Of a DNA stretch of 55,446 nt, positions 1-7,875 are shown in pieces. Origin of the DNA: an uncultured Desulfovibrio sp. GTDB taxonomy: Bacteria > Desulfobacterota > Desulfovibrionia > Desulfovibrionales > Desulfovibrionaceae. Positions within the stretch are counted from its first letter, which is position 1; each line of letters starts with the position of its first letter. The stretch is from contig CALVHG010000011.1 of the NCBI GenBank assembly GCA_944327285.1, forward strand, positions 1-55,446. The letters run 5' to 3'. Below the pieces are notes generated by a model. That model searched no databases. It saw nothing but the letters and a program-made list of their open reading frames with translations, and was not told the DNA's origin. The translations under genes were made by a program, and so were the position numbers.

Positions 1-17
1 TAACCTGTTGAAATCTT

Positions 18-94
18 TGGCGTCCCCAAGGGGATTTGAACCCCTGTCGACGGCGTGAAAGGCCGTTGTCCTGGGCCAGCTAGACGATGGGGAC
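18..94 (-). tRNA. tRNA-Glu (anticodon TTC)
   Basis: On the minus strand a complete cloverleaf can be folded. The acceptor stem is GTCCCCA/TGGGGAC, the anticodon stem-loop GGC-CTTTCAC-GCC carries anticodon TTC, and the T arm is AGGGG-TTCAAAT-CCCCT. The 3' CCA is encoded (positions 20-18). Identity follows from the TTC anticodon, which reads GAA/GAG. The gene lies downstream of queD on the same strand. Confidence 0.95.
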
Positions 95-173
95 GTTCAT
101 GCGGCAAGAGCGTTTCTACGTGTTTTGCCTGTCGCTGTCAACAAAAAAATTATCTTTCGGCTGGCGCGGGGGA

Positions 174-584
174 TCAGGCGTCGATTTCCATATAGGTTGC
201 CGTCTGCGCGCCCTTTTCCGAAACGCTGACGCTGTGCACGCGCACAGCCCGCGCCTGCGGATTCGGATGTTCCGCCAGCAGCTGCGCCACCCTGCTCCAG
301 ATATGGCGCGAAAGATTCTCCGATGACGGGTTTATATCGTCAAAAGGCGGAACTTCGTTGAGAATACGGTGATCCAGCTCTTCCAGCGTCGTCTTGAGCG
401 CCAGCTTCAGCAGCTTGAAATCCAGCAGAATCTCCGTGCCAGGTTCCAGCCGCTCGCCTTCCACCGTCAGTTCCACGGCAAAGTTGTGTCCGTGCAGGCG
501 TTCGCACTTGCCTTCGTAATGCCGCAGCGCATGCCCTGCGGAAAATTCATCGCGCACGGTAAGGCGCCAGAGTTTGCGTGCCAT
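174..584 (-). CDS. queD: 6-carboxytetrahydropterin synthase (QueD/PTPS family)
   Basis: This 136-aa protein belongs to the 6-pyruvoyl-tetrahydropterin synthase family. In bacteria these enzymes convert dihydroneopterin triphosphate to 6-carboxytetrahydropterin for queuosine/7-deazaguanine synthesis. The Zn ligands are visible as H18 and the HGH pair H31/H33. Cys27 precedes the HGH and is the residue expected for QueD-type catalysis. The ELDHRILN and PSSENL motifs and a late SEK motif with the conserved Glu are also present. The start at 584 was chosen because the ATG overlaps the stop of a small upstream membrane-protein gene (TGATG), which implies translational coupling. A longer reading upstream would run through that other gene. 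Other que genes are not in the window, so a folate or biopterin role is possible but less likely. Confidence 0.88.
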   Translation of the reverse strand: MARKLWRLTVRDEFSAGHALRHYEGKCERLHGHNFAVELTVEGERLEPGTEILLDFKLLKLALKTTLEELDHRILNEVPPFDDINPSSENLSRHIWSRVAQLLAEHPNPQARAVRVHSVSVSEKGAQTATYMEIDA

Positions 585-763
585 CAGCTCATAATCCAGT
601 AAATGATGAAGGCGGAAACAATGACGATCAGAATGGCCAGCACCGTACGGGCATTTTGATCCCATACGATATCGTCGTCAGTGTCGCCCTGCTCCAGATT
701 GCCGGTCTGCGCGGGGCTGATGAGACGCACCAGCCAGGACATGAAGGATTCAAACGCGCTCAT
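584..763 (-). CDS. small 59-aa membrane protein upstream of queD
   Basis: This short gene is below usual size cut-offs. Translation from the ATG at 763-761 gives 59 aa: an acidic segment (about residues 24-35, rich in Asp/Glu), then one hydrophobic helix (about residues 40-57, VLAILIVIVSAFIIYWI) that ends the protein. A good ribosome-binding site (AAGGAAG) lies five bases upstream. The stop codon overlaps the queD start by one base (TGATG), so the two are probably co-translated. I do not recognise a family. The topology would be a short cytoplasmic N-terminus with a C-terminal single-pass anchor. Its role is unknown. Confidence 0.6.
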   Translation of the reverse strand: MSAFESFMSWLVRLISPAQTGNLEQGDTDDDIVWDQNARTVLAILIVIVSAFIIYWIMS

Positions 764-920
764 GGAACTTCCTTGTGTTGCAGCGGCGCCCGGAGAGACG
801 CCCGGCTTCGGAAAACAAAACGCCGATTCCGCGGAAATGTCGTTCGCACTCCGCAGGGGGCGAGGTCAAGGATTCCATCGCCATCGGCCTTCTGTCAAAT
901 GTTTTTGTCCTGTCTCCATA

Positions 921-975
921 GATTAGAACGTTTCACCTTTGAAAAAGGTAAAACGCGAGGTAGCGGCGCAGCCCC
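921..975 (+). repeat. solo/degraded end of the TA-flanked hairpin element
   Basis: The sequence AGAACGTTTCACCTTTGAAAA followed by GGTAAAACGCGAGG matches the left end of the ~150-bp element described elsewhere in the window, but the match stops after the first hairpin. It sits between the dnaE stop (1008) and the small membrane-protein gene. I read it as a decayed fragment. Confidence 0.6.
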
Positions 976-1007
976 TGAACGGAGACTGCCCTGCTGCCGG
1001 CCGCGAA

Positions 1008-4000
1008 TCAGGAAGCCCAGGCGGCAATGGCTCGATCCAGATCCGGGCCGGGCGTCACCGTAAAATTCGCCCCCAGACGAATGCGGCACTCGCAATCGTC
1101 AAGCAGGACGTTCAGATAGGCTTCCACCGGTCCGGGGTGCGCCTGAATAATGTTGCGCAGGGCCAGCATATCCTCTCGCCCCAGTCGCCCGGCAGGCACG
1201 GAAATTCCGATGGGGCGGTCGCTTTCGCGGCAGGCCTCGGCCAGCAGGCGCACGCTCTGGCCGAGCATCTTCACCTCGCGGGGAGCCTCTTCGTCGCCGT
1301 CCATTTCGTCTCCGCTGTCCTGCTGGGCGTCAATCTTGCCTACCAGGCACAGAGGCTGCTCGCTTTTGAGCAGTTCCCGCGCCTCGGCATAGGCTCTGGG
1401 GAAAAAGGTGACTTCCGCATGCCCCGTCAAGTCTTCCACAGCCACAAAGGCCATGCGCTCGCCCTTGGACTTGGTGATGACTTCCTTGATGCCGGTCACC
1501 AGCACGGCACAGGTCAGTTCCGCGCCAGGGAAACGGTCGCGGGCGTCTTCCAGCGTCGTCATGTTGTTGCGCCGAATCTCCCGGCTGAAGGGCTGAAGCG
1601 GATGGCTGGTCAGGAAAAAGCCGAGAGCCTCCTTTTCCGCCTTGAGCTTGAGGTCTTCGTCCATTTCCGGCATGCCCGCTTCCGGACAGTCAAAGCCGAT
1701 GCCCGGCTGCGGCGTGGCCTCCACCTGCGGCGCCATAGCCAGCAACGACACCTGATTGGAAGCCTTGTCCTTGGCGCGTTTCTGGGCGCGGGCCACCGTA
1801 ATATCCAGCGCGGCCAGCAGCGCGGCCCGACTCGCGCCGAGGCAGTCGCAGGCTCCGCCCTTGATCAGGCTTTCCAGAACGCGCTTGGTCACCTTGCGCA
1901 GGTTCACGCGCGAGCAGAGATCGTACAGCGACGCATAAGCCCCGCCGTCGGCGCGCGCGTCAATAATTTCTCGTATGGCTTCGTCGCCCACGTTCTTGAT
2001 GCCGCCCAGCCCGAAGACAACCTTGCCGTCCTTGGCCGAGAAGGAGCGCTGACTGTCGTTGACCGAGGGCTGCACCACGTCGATGTCCATATCCTTGCAG
2101 CACGACACGTACTTGAGCAGCTTTTCCTGATTGCCCATTTCCGACGTCATGAGGGCGGCCATGAATTCGACCTTGTGATGCACCTTCAAATAGGCCGTAA
2201 AATAGGACACGAGCGCATAGGCGGCCGAATGCGACTTGTTGAAACCGTAGGCCGCGAATTTTTCCATCAAGTCGAAGATTTCATCGGCCTTTTCCTGCCC
2301 GATGTTGTTCTTGGCGGCCCCTTCGACGAACTTCACGCGCTCCTTGGCCATGGCCTCGGCCTTTTTCTTACCCATAGCGCGCCGCAACAGGTCTGCGCCG
2401 CCCAGCGTGTAGTTGGCGATGATCTGGGCGATCTGCATAACCTGTTCCTGATAGACGATGACGCCGTAGGTATCCCGCAGGCATTCCGTCAGCGAGTCAT
2501 GCGGATAGACGACCGGAACCTGCCCGTGTTTGCGCTTGATGAATTCATCCACCATGCCCGAACCGAGCGGCCCCGGACGATACAGGGCCAGCATGGCGAT
2601 GATGTCCTCAAAGCACGAAGGCTTGAGCATGCGCAGATACTGCCGCATGCCGGAACTTTCCACCTGAAAGACGCCGTCGGTATCGCCGCGCGAATAGAGA
2701 TCGTAGGTAGCCTGATCGGTCAGCGGCAGATTGTCCAGATCGGGCGCTTCCTGTCCCTGAAGGGTGATGTTGTCCAGCGCGTCCTGAATGAGCGTCATGG
2801 TCTTGAGACCCAGAAAGTCGAACTTCACCAGACCTGTCTGCTCGGTCATGGGGCCGTCGAACTGGGTCACAAGTTCGCCGCGCTTGCCCAGGTAGAGCGG
2901 CAGATACTCCACCATAGGCTTGTCGGAAACCACCAGACCGGCCGCATGCGTGGAAGCGTGGCGCGACAGCCCTTCCAGACGCTGCGCCGTATCCAGCAGA
3001 TTTTTTACCTGCTTGTCTTCCTTATACAGGCGTTGCAGTTCCGGCTCCGCCTCCATGGCCTTGGCGATGGTCATTTTCAGATCATCCGGAACCATCTTGG
3101 CGATGCGGTCCGTTTCCGCAAAGGTCATGCCCAGCGCGCGCCCCACGTCGCGTACGACGCCCTTGGCCTTCATGGTGCCGAAGGTCGTGATCTGGGCCAC
3201 GCTGTCCTTGCCGTAGGTGTCCACCATATGCTGGATCACCTCGGTCCGCCGCCGTTCGCAAAAGTCCACGTCGATATCGGGGAGGCTGACGCGCTCGATG
3301 TTCAGGAAGCGTTCAAACAGCAGATTGTAGGGCAGCGGGTCAAGGTTGGTGATGCGCAGCGCCCAGGCCACGAGACTCCCCGCCGCCGAACCGCGCCCCG
3401 GCCCTACGGGGATGCCGTGGTCCTTGGCCCAGTTGATGAACTCCTGCACGATGAGGAAGTATCCCGGAAAGCCCATCTCGCAGATGACTTTCAATTCGTA
3501 CTGCAGACGGTCGCGGTAGGCCTGCGGATCGATTTTGTCCCGATCCGGGTGCTTTTCCAGACGCTTCTCCAGACCGTCCTCGGCCAGACGACGAAATTCC
3601 GATTCCAGCGTGGCCCCTTCAGGCAGCGGATAGACGGGGAAATAATGATGGCCGAAGTCCAGCTCCACATTGCACTGTTCGGCAATGCGCATGGTGTTGG
3701 CCAGCGCCTCAGGCACGTGCCCGAAATCCCGCTCCATGTCCTCGGCGGACTTGTAGTAAAGCTGGTTGGTGCCGAAACGCATGCGCTTGGGGTCGTCCAT
3801 GGTGGTCTGCGTCTGAATGCACAGCAGCACCTCGTGGGCCTCCACGTCGTCGGCATTGAGATAGTGGCAGTCGTTGGTCGCCACCAGCGGCAGTTTCAGC
3901 TTCTCCGCGATTTCCATCAGACCGTTGTTGGCGCGCACCTGCTCTTCCAGTCCGTTGGACTGCAATTCCAGATAAAATCGCCCAGGATAGATGGAAGCGT

Positions 4001-4481
4001 ACTCTTCGGCCAACGACAGGGCCTTGTCCATGTCGCCCGCCTCGATAGCGCGCGGAATCTCGCCCGCAATGCAGGCGGAAAGGCAGATCAGCCCTTCGGC
4101 ATGCTCCCGCAGCTGCGCCTTGTCCACGCGCGGCTTGTAATGAAAGCCCTCCAGATAACCGCGCGTGACAAGCCGAATCAGGTTGTGATAGCCGGTCATG
4201 TTCTGGGCAAGCAGAATCAGGTGATTGCGCTTGCGCGCCAGCTCGCTTGTCCTGTCCGTATGATCGTGGCAGACATAGACCTCGCACCCGAAAATGGGCT
4301 TGATGCCTACGGAAGCACACTGCTTGGCAAAATAGGCGGCCCCGAACATGTTGCCGTGATCCGTGATGGCGCAGGCGGGCATACCGAAATCCTTGGCCCG
4401 CGCGCACAGATCCTTGAGGCGTATGGCGCCGTCAAGCAGGCTGTATTCCGTGTGGCAATGCAAATGCACAAAATCCGCCAT
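1008..4481 (-). CDS. dnaE: DNA polymerase III alpha subunit
   Basis: The 1157-aa protein is the replicative polymerase catalytic subunit, close to the 1160 aa of the E. coli enzyme. It begins with a PHP domain showing HCH at residues 8-10. The polymerase palm carries the LPDIDVDF catalytic aspartates at about residues 400-404. A fingers/helix-hairpin-helix region follows, with an OB-fold-type segment at roughly residues 970-1060. It is the long DnaE1 form without the PolC exonuclease insertion. No gene overlaps it. The upstream side is a 160-bp divergent intergenic space shared with an HD-domain gene. Confidence 0.97.
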   Translation of the reverse strand: MADFVHLHCHTEYSLLDGAIRLKDLCARAKDFGMPACAITDHGNMFGAAYFAKQCASVGIKPIFGCEVYVCHDHTDRTSELARKRNHLILLAQNMTGYHNLIRLVTRGYLEGFHYKPRVDKAQLREHAEGLICLSACIAGEIPRAIEAGDMDKALSLAEEYASIYPGRFYLELQSNGLEEQVRANNGLMEIAEKLKLPLVATNDCHYLNADDVEAHEVLLCIQTQTTMDDPKRMRFGTNQLYYKSAEDMERDFGHVPEALANTMRIAEQCNVELDFGHHYFPVYPLPEGATLESEFRRLAEDGLEKRLEKHPDRDKIDPQAYRDRLQYELKVICEMGFPGYFLIVQEFINWAKDHGIPVGPGRGSAAGSLVAWALRITNLDPLPYNLLFERFLNIERVSLPDIDVDFCERRRTEVIQHMVDTYGKDSVAQITTFGTMKAKGVVRDVGRALGMTFAETDRIAKMVPDDLKMTIAKAMEAEPELQRLYKEDKQVKNLLDTAQRLEGLSRHASTHAAGLVVSDKPMVEYLPLYLGKRGELVTQFDGPMTEQTGLVKFDFLGLKTMTLIQDALDNITLQGQEAPDLDNLPLTDQATYDLYSRGDTDGVFQVESSGMRQYLRMLKPSCFEDIIAMLALYRPGPLGSGMVDEFIKRKHGQVPVVYPHDSLTECLRDTYGVIVYQEQVMQIAQIIANYTLGGADLLRRAMGKKKAEAMAKERVKFVEGAAKNNIGQEKADEIFDLMEKFAAYGFNKSHSAAYALVSYFTAYLKVHHKVEFMAALMTSEMGNQEKLLKYVSCCKDMDIDVVQPSVNDSQRSFSAKDGKVVFGLGGIKNVGDEAIREIIDARADGGAYASLYDLCSRVNLRKVTKRVLESLIKGGACDCLGASRAALLAALDITVARAQKRAKDKASNQVSLLAMAPQVEATPQPGIGFDCPEAGMPEMDEDLKLKAEKEALGFFLTSHPLQPFSREIRRNNMTTLEDARDRFPGAELTCAVLVTGIKEVITKSKGERMAFVAVEDLTGHAEVTFFPRAYAEARELLKSEQPLCLVGKIDAQQDSGDEMDGDEEAPREVKMLGQSVRLLAEACRESDRPIGISVPAGRLGREDMLALRNIIQAHPGPVEAYLNVLLDDCECRIRLGANFTVTPGPDLDRAIAAWAS

Positions 4482-4644
4482 ATTTTTCCTCGCAAAAATG
4501 AAAGGCTATGTTGCCGCGCTCCAAAACGCACGCGCGCAACGAGACAACCGTGATCCGGTCCAGTATCGCCACATACCACAGAGATCGACGACGCTCAAGG
4601 TCGGACCGCTTGCCTTGGCGGGCTGCTGACGATACATCTTGAAG

Positions 4645-5430
4645 ATGAACGCTACCTTGCCAGATATTCATCCTCATGAGGAATGGTTCCGCGCCTATGT
4701 GGCGGCGGAACGTGCTAGGGAACAGGAAAACCCCGCGCCGCTGGATCTGAAGGAACAGCACACGGCGGGCGTGCTGCGCCATGCCCGGACCATTGTTGCG
4801 GAAGAGGCATTTTCCCCTGCGGAAGCCCGCGCCGCCCTGCTGGCCGCCCTTTATCACGACGTGGCCCGCTTTGAGCAGTACCGTCTCTTCCGCACCTTTC
4901 GCGATCCATTGTCCCGCAATCACGGACAGTGGGGCGTATGCATTCTCAAACGGGAAGCGCGCCTTGCCGCGGAAACGACAGAAATACGCCGTCTGACGCT
5001 GACGGCCGTGGGGCTGCACAACCGTTACGCCCTGCCCGCGCGGCTGCCGGAGGCATTTCTGCGCGTGACCTGCGTTGTGCGCGATGCCGACAAGCTGGAT
5101 ATCCTGCGCGTCATGGATGACAACCTGCATCATCCCGATGCGGCGACGCGCACGGCTGTTCTCAGTCTGCCGGATACGCCGGGGCTGTATTCCCCCCGCG
5201 TTCTGGAAGACGCGCTTGCCAATCGCGTGGCGGCCTATGCCGATTTGAGCAGCGTCAATGACTTCCGCGTGCTGCTGGGAACCTGGCTCGGCGATCTGCA
5301 TTTTGCAACCAGTCGGCGGCTCTTCCTTCAGGAAGGCCATGCCCGGCGTCTGGTGGAAGATCTGCCTCAGGATGACGCCTACGGCGCGGTGCGGACGCAC
5401 CTCCTCAACCGCCTTAACGCCCCATGCTGA
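4645..5430 (+). CDS. HD-domain phosphohydrolase-like protein
   Basis: The protein has 261 aa and an HD-type metal site: a His in the LRHAR segment, the YHDV (HD) pair, and a later DADKLD Asp. This is the layout of HD superfamily phosphohydrolases. The substrate is unknown. A nucleotide or nucleotide-derived signal would be typical, but nothing in the sequence fixes it. The ATG at 4645 is preferred over the TTG two codons upstream. The ribosome-binding site is weak. The 3' end overlaps the next gene by 7 nt, so it is probably transcribed with the folate cyclo-ligase gene and pgeF. Confidence 0.75.
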   Translation: MNATLPDIHPHEEWFRAYVAAERAREQENPAPLDLKEQHTAGVLRHARTIVAEEAFSPAEARAALLAALYHDVARFEQYRLFRTFRDPLSRNHGQWGVCILKREARLAAETTEIRRLTLTAVGLHNRYALPARLPEAFLRVTCVVRDADKLDILRVMDDNLHHPDAATRTAVLSLPDTPGLYSPRVLEDALANRVAAYADLSSVNDFRVLLGTWLGDLHFATSRRLFLQEGHARRLVEDLPQDDAYGAVRTHLLNRLNAPC

Positions 5431-6506
5431 CGCCATTTCTTGCCGCTTCCCGCCTGCGCGCGCACGTGCCGTGGCCCGTGTCCGCGCAGCAGGGTCCGAT
5501 CAATCCCCCGCTGGCGGAGCTGGAGGCCGCGGAACCGGCCTCCCTGCCTGCCGTGCGCCTGTCTTATGTTCTTTCAACCCTGCCGCCCGACGAAGGCCTC
5601 GCTCTGATGCGCGCCGCCGCCCGCGCAGCGCAGGAACTCTGGGTCGCCGACTTTGTGCTGCCGGAGCGCAATCTCTGTCTGCCCGCCTACTGGACTGCTC
5701 GCCTTTTGCCGGGGCTCTCCCCCTTATTGCCTCTGGGACCGTGGCGCGCCTCCGCCGCCGCGGCAACCAGTTTTTTCCGCAATGGCGCCCTATTCGGTCT
5801 GGCGCGCCGGGCCGGACTCCGCACCTGCAAAGAAATTACCCTCTGCGGCATGGCCGCCAGTCTGGCGCTTTTTCGTCCCCCGACGGCTCCGCCGTCCCCC
5901 GTGCCGCCGGTGGCCACTATCGATCCGCATATCAAGCAGGCCCTGCGTCAAGAATTGCGGGCTCTGCGCCGCGCGCTTACTCCCGAAAAACGAAGCCAGG
6001 CCGCGGAACGCGCTCAAAGACGCATTCTCGCCCTGCCCGTCTGGCAGCAGGCCCGGTCCGTGGCGCTCTACATGGCTCTGAAAGAAGAAGTTGACACGTC
6101 TCTGCTGCTGCATCAGGCGTGGGATTCCGGCAAGGATGTTTTTCTGCCCCGCGTCCGCCCCGACGAACCCGGCTGCATGGACTTTGTGCGCTGCGCCGGC
6201 CCCGACGATCTCGCTCCCGGAGCCTTCAGCCTGCTGGAGCCGCTGCCGACCCTGCCCGGCCTCGCCGTAAACGACCCGCAATTTACGCCGACGCTCATGG
6301 TGCTTCCCGGCGTGGGCTTTGACCGTTCCGGCTATCGCCTCGGCTTCGGCGGCGGCTATTACGATCGTTTTCTGGCGCATGCGCCGTCCTCGCTGCTGCG
6401 TCTGGCCCTCTGCTACCAATGCCAGCTTCTGCCGCATCTGCCTGTCGCCCCCTGGGATCAGCGCGTCAACTGTATCTGCACCGATAAGGAGACTCTATGG
6501 CTCTGA
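5424..6506 (+). CDS. 5-formyltetrahydrofolate cyclo-ligase with N-terminal partial methyltransferase-like domain
   Basis: The C-terminal ~190 residues are a clear 5-formyl-THF cyclo-ligase (YgfA/MTHFS), which converts 5-formyl-THF to 5,10-methenyl-THF using ATP. They include the basic N-terminal helix (KQALRQELRALRRAL) and the signature GVGFDRSGYRLGFGGGYYDRF. The 360-aa protein is much longer than the usual ~190 aa. Residues ~45-165 resemble the C-terminal half of a class I SAM methyltransferase (SYVLSTLPPDEGLALMRAAARA, then WVADFVLPE), but I see no glycine-rich SAM-binding motif before it. The gene therefore looks like a fusion to a truncated or degenerate methyltransferase. It overlaps the HD gene by 7 nt and pgeF by 10 nt. 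An internal GTG near 5918 could start the cyclo-ligase alone, but it lacks a convincing ribosome-binding site. Confidence 0.85.
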   Translation: MLTPFLAASRLRAHVPWPVSAQQGPINPPLAELEAAEPASLPAVRLSYVLSTLPPDEGLALMRAAARAAQELWVADFVLPERNLCLPAYWTARLLPGLSPLLPLGPWRASAAAATSFFRNGALFGLARRAGLRTCKEITLCGMAASLALFRPPTAPPSPVPPVATIDPHIKQALRQELRALRRALTPEKRSQAAERAQRRILALPVWQQARSVALYMALKEEVDTSLLLHQAWDSGKDVFLPRVRPDEPGCMDFVRCAGPDDLAPGAFSLLEPLPTLPGLAVNDPQFTPTLMVLPGVGFDRSGYRLGFGGGYYDRFLAHAPSSLLRLALCYQCQLLPHLPVAPWDQRVNCICTDKETLWL

Positions 6507-7276
6507 CCTTTTTGCCCTTCCTGTTTCCGGGCGTGCCGCATGTGCGCTGCGCTTTCCAATGCCGCAGCCTGACGCCGCCCCCGGCAAACTCCGCGCCTGC
6601 CGCGGATTATGAGGGCGGCAATTTGTCGCTGGATGTGGGCGACGCTCCCGAAAACGTCCGCGCCCGCCGCCGCGCCCTTGTCACAACGCTCGGAGTGGAC
6701 GACTGGGTGGAACTCCGGCAGGTGCACGGCGACGCCCTGCTCTTTGAACCGGAGCCGGCGGACCCGGAACAGCCCTCGACGCTGGAGGCTGACGGCGCGG
6801 CCACCAGCCGCCCCCGCCGGGCGCTCATGATAAAAACCGCGGACTGCCAGCCGATTCTGCTTGCCGACGCTTCAGGACGCCATGTTGCGGCTCTGCATGC
6901 CGGATGGCGCGGCAATCGCTGCAACTTTCCCGGTTCCGGCGTGGACAGGTTCTGCGCCCGCTACGGCGTTTCGCCCCGCGACGTTTTCGCCGTGCGCGGC
7001 CCCAGCCTCAGCCCCATGCTTGCGGAATTCGTCAACTTCGCCCAGGAATGGCCGGAGGACTTCCGTCCATGGTTTGACGAACAGACCCGCTGCATGGATC
7101 TCTGGAGCCTGACGCGCCATCAGCTCCGGCAGGCCGGTCTGCCCGAAAGCCATATCTACGGACTGGATATCTGCACCTTCGCCAATCCCGCCTTCTACTC
7201 CTATCGCCGCAACCATGCCTGCGGCCGGCAGGCTTCCCTTATCTGGACAACGGCTCCGGCGCAGGCTGACGCCTAG
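6497..7276 (+). CDS. pgeF: PgeF/YfiH-family purine nucleosidase-like protein (multicopper oxidase-like fold)
   Basis: The 259-aa protein matches the PgeF/YfiH (DUF152) family. Members were first called polyphenol oxidases. They act as purine nucleoside phosphorylases or as editing enzymes that remove mis-incorporated L-Ser from the peptidoglycan precursor UDP-MurNAc. The family metal and active-site segments are visible: a QVHG His, TADCQPIL with the conserved Cys, and LHAGWRG with the conserved His. It starts ten bases before the end of the folate cyclo-ligase gene, so it is translationally coupled. A large palindromic repeat follows it. Confidence 0.85.
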   Translation: MALTFLPFLFPGVPHVRCAFQCRSLTPPPANSAPAADYEGGNLSLDVGDAPENVRARRRALVTTLGVDDWVELRQVHGDALLFEPEPADPEQPSTLEADGAATSRPRRALMIKTADCQPILLADASGRHVAALHAGWRGNRCNFPGSGVDRFCARYGVSPRDVFAVRGPSLSPMLAEFVNFAQEWPEDFRPWFDEQTRCMDLWSLTRHQLRQAGLPESHIYGLDICTFANPAFYSYRRNHACGRQASLIWTTAPAQADA

Positions 7277-7299
7277 CTCAGAATTCATTACGTTTTATC

Positions 7300-7456
7300 T
7301 TGAGGGGGAAGGAACCCCTTTGCTCTGCTGTCGATGCCCGTAAGGCTCCTGCGTCGCCTAACGGGCACGGCCTGCGGCCGCCCGTCGGGTCGCTGCTCGC
7401 GGCAAAAAGGGGTTCCTTCCCCCTCAAACTCCCCCTTCCTCCCCAAAACCCGCACA
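7300..7456. repeat. second palindromic repeat family, long copy
   Basis: Outer arms TTGAGGGGGAAGGAACCCC and its exact reverse complement (ending at 7427) enclose an ~85-bp insert that begins GCTCTGCTGTCGATGCCCGTA. The right arm is followed by a tail of C-runs ending CCCCAAAACCCGCACAC. The same arms and tail recur at 10143-10232 and, inverted, at 45861-45946. A version of the insert recurs at 11093-11160. The position just past pgeF suggests it may act as a strong transcript end, but no T-run follows. Confidence 0.85.
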
Positions 7457-7465
7457 CAGCGATAT

Positions 7466-7684
7466 AACAGGCGAATAACTAGCGAAAAGCCAACATCCGA
7501 TAGAGCGCTTCAACTTTGAAAAAAGATGAAACGCGAAGGCGGCAGCACAGCGCCGCCCGGCCCAAAGTAAGCGGAAAAACCGCGCTTTTTCCGCGAAACA
7601 ACAGGCCGTATGGTTTGGAATGCAAAGCATTTCAAACTGAAAATGCTCTAACAGGCGAGTATGCCGGAAAGCCAACATCCGCTA
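7466..7684. repeat. imperfect direct repeat pair flanking a hairpin element
   Basis: AACAGGCGAATA... ending AAAGCCAACATCCGATA (7466-7502) and AACAGGCGAGTA... ending AAAGCCAACATCCGCTA (7650-7684) are about 36 bp each and mostly identical. A complete ~150-bp hairpin element occupies the space between them. Confidence 0.75.
7501..7650 (+). mobile_element. TA-flanked ~150-bp hairpin element, copy A
   Basis: The 150-bp copy runs from TAGAGCGCTTC to AAAATGCTCTA with imperfect terminal inverted repeats of about 20 bp. Inside are hairpins made by GGCGGC/GCCGCC arms, GCGGAAAAA/TTTTTCCGC arms and a GAATGC/GCATTTC arm pair. It has no coding capacity. Structure and size fit a non-autonomous MITE mobilised by a TA-targeting (IS630/Tc1-mariner-like) transposase, which is not in the window. 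Confidence 0.8.
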
Positions 7685-7795
7685 ATGAGTCCTGCCCCTG
7701 CGCTGCGCCACAGAAAATGTCACCTCCCGGCGACTCCGCCCTCCCCTGCGCGCATTGACAAGGGGGAGGGCTTGGCGGCAACATGAAAAAGACAT

Positions 7796-7828
7796 GCCCA
7801 AAAGAACGGCGCATCCGTTCCTTTGGGC
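7796..7828. other. leader hairpin upstream of the RelA/SpoT gene
   Basis: GCCCAAAAGAACGG and CCGTTCCTTTGGGC can pair around a 5-nt loop, with one mismatch inside the stem. It lies 47 nt before the gene start. A run of A on its left side makes it terminator-like on the minus strand, where no gene would need it. Its function is unknown. Confidence 0.4.
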
Positions 7829-7875
7829 TCCGCCTCTTGCGACAAGGGGAAAACAACTATTCGGCAGGGCAAAGC

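Larger units (their letters stand above)
7277..7875. other. 599-bp gene-free interval filled with repeats
   Basis: No credible gene lies between pgeF and the RelA/SpoT gene. The interval holds a GGGGAAGGAACCCC-armed palindromic repeat (7300-7427), a ~36-bp direct repeat pair (7466-7502 and 7650-7684), a full hairpin element between them (7501-7650), and a 33-nt hairpin at 7796-7828 in the leader of the following gene. Confidence 0.8.

Noticed and set aside
939..4553. Very long plus-strand open frame opposite dnaE
   Set aside because: It is His/Arg-rich with no domain logic and mirrors the codon structure of dnaE. It is a shadow of the minus-strand gene in GC-rich DNA.
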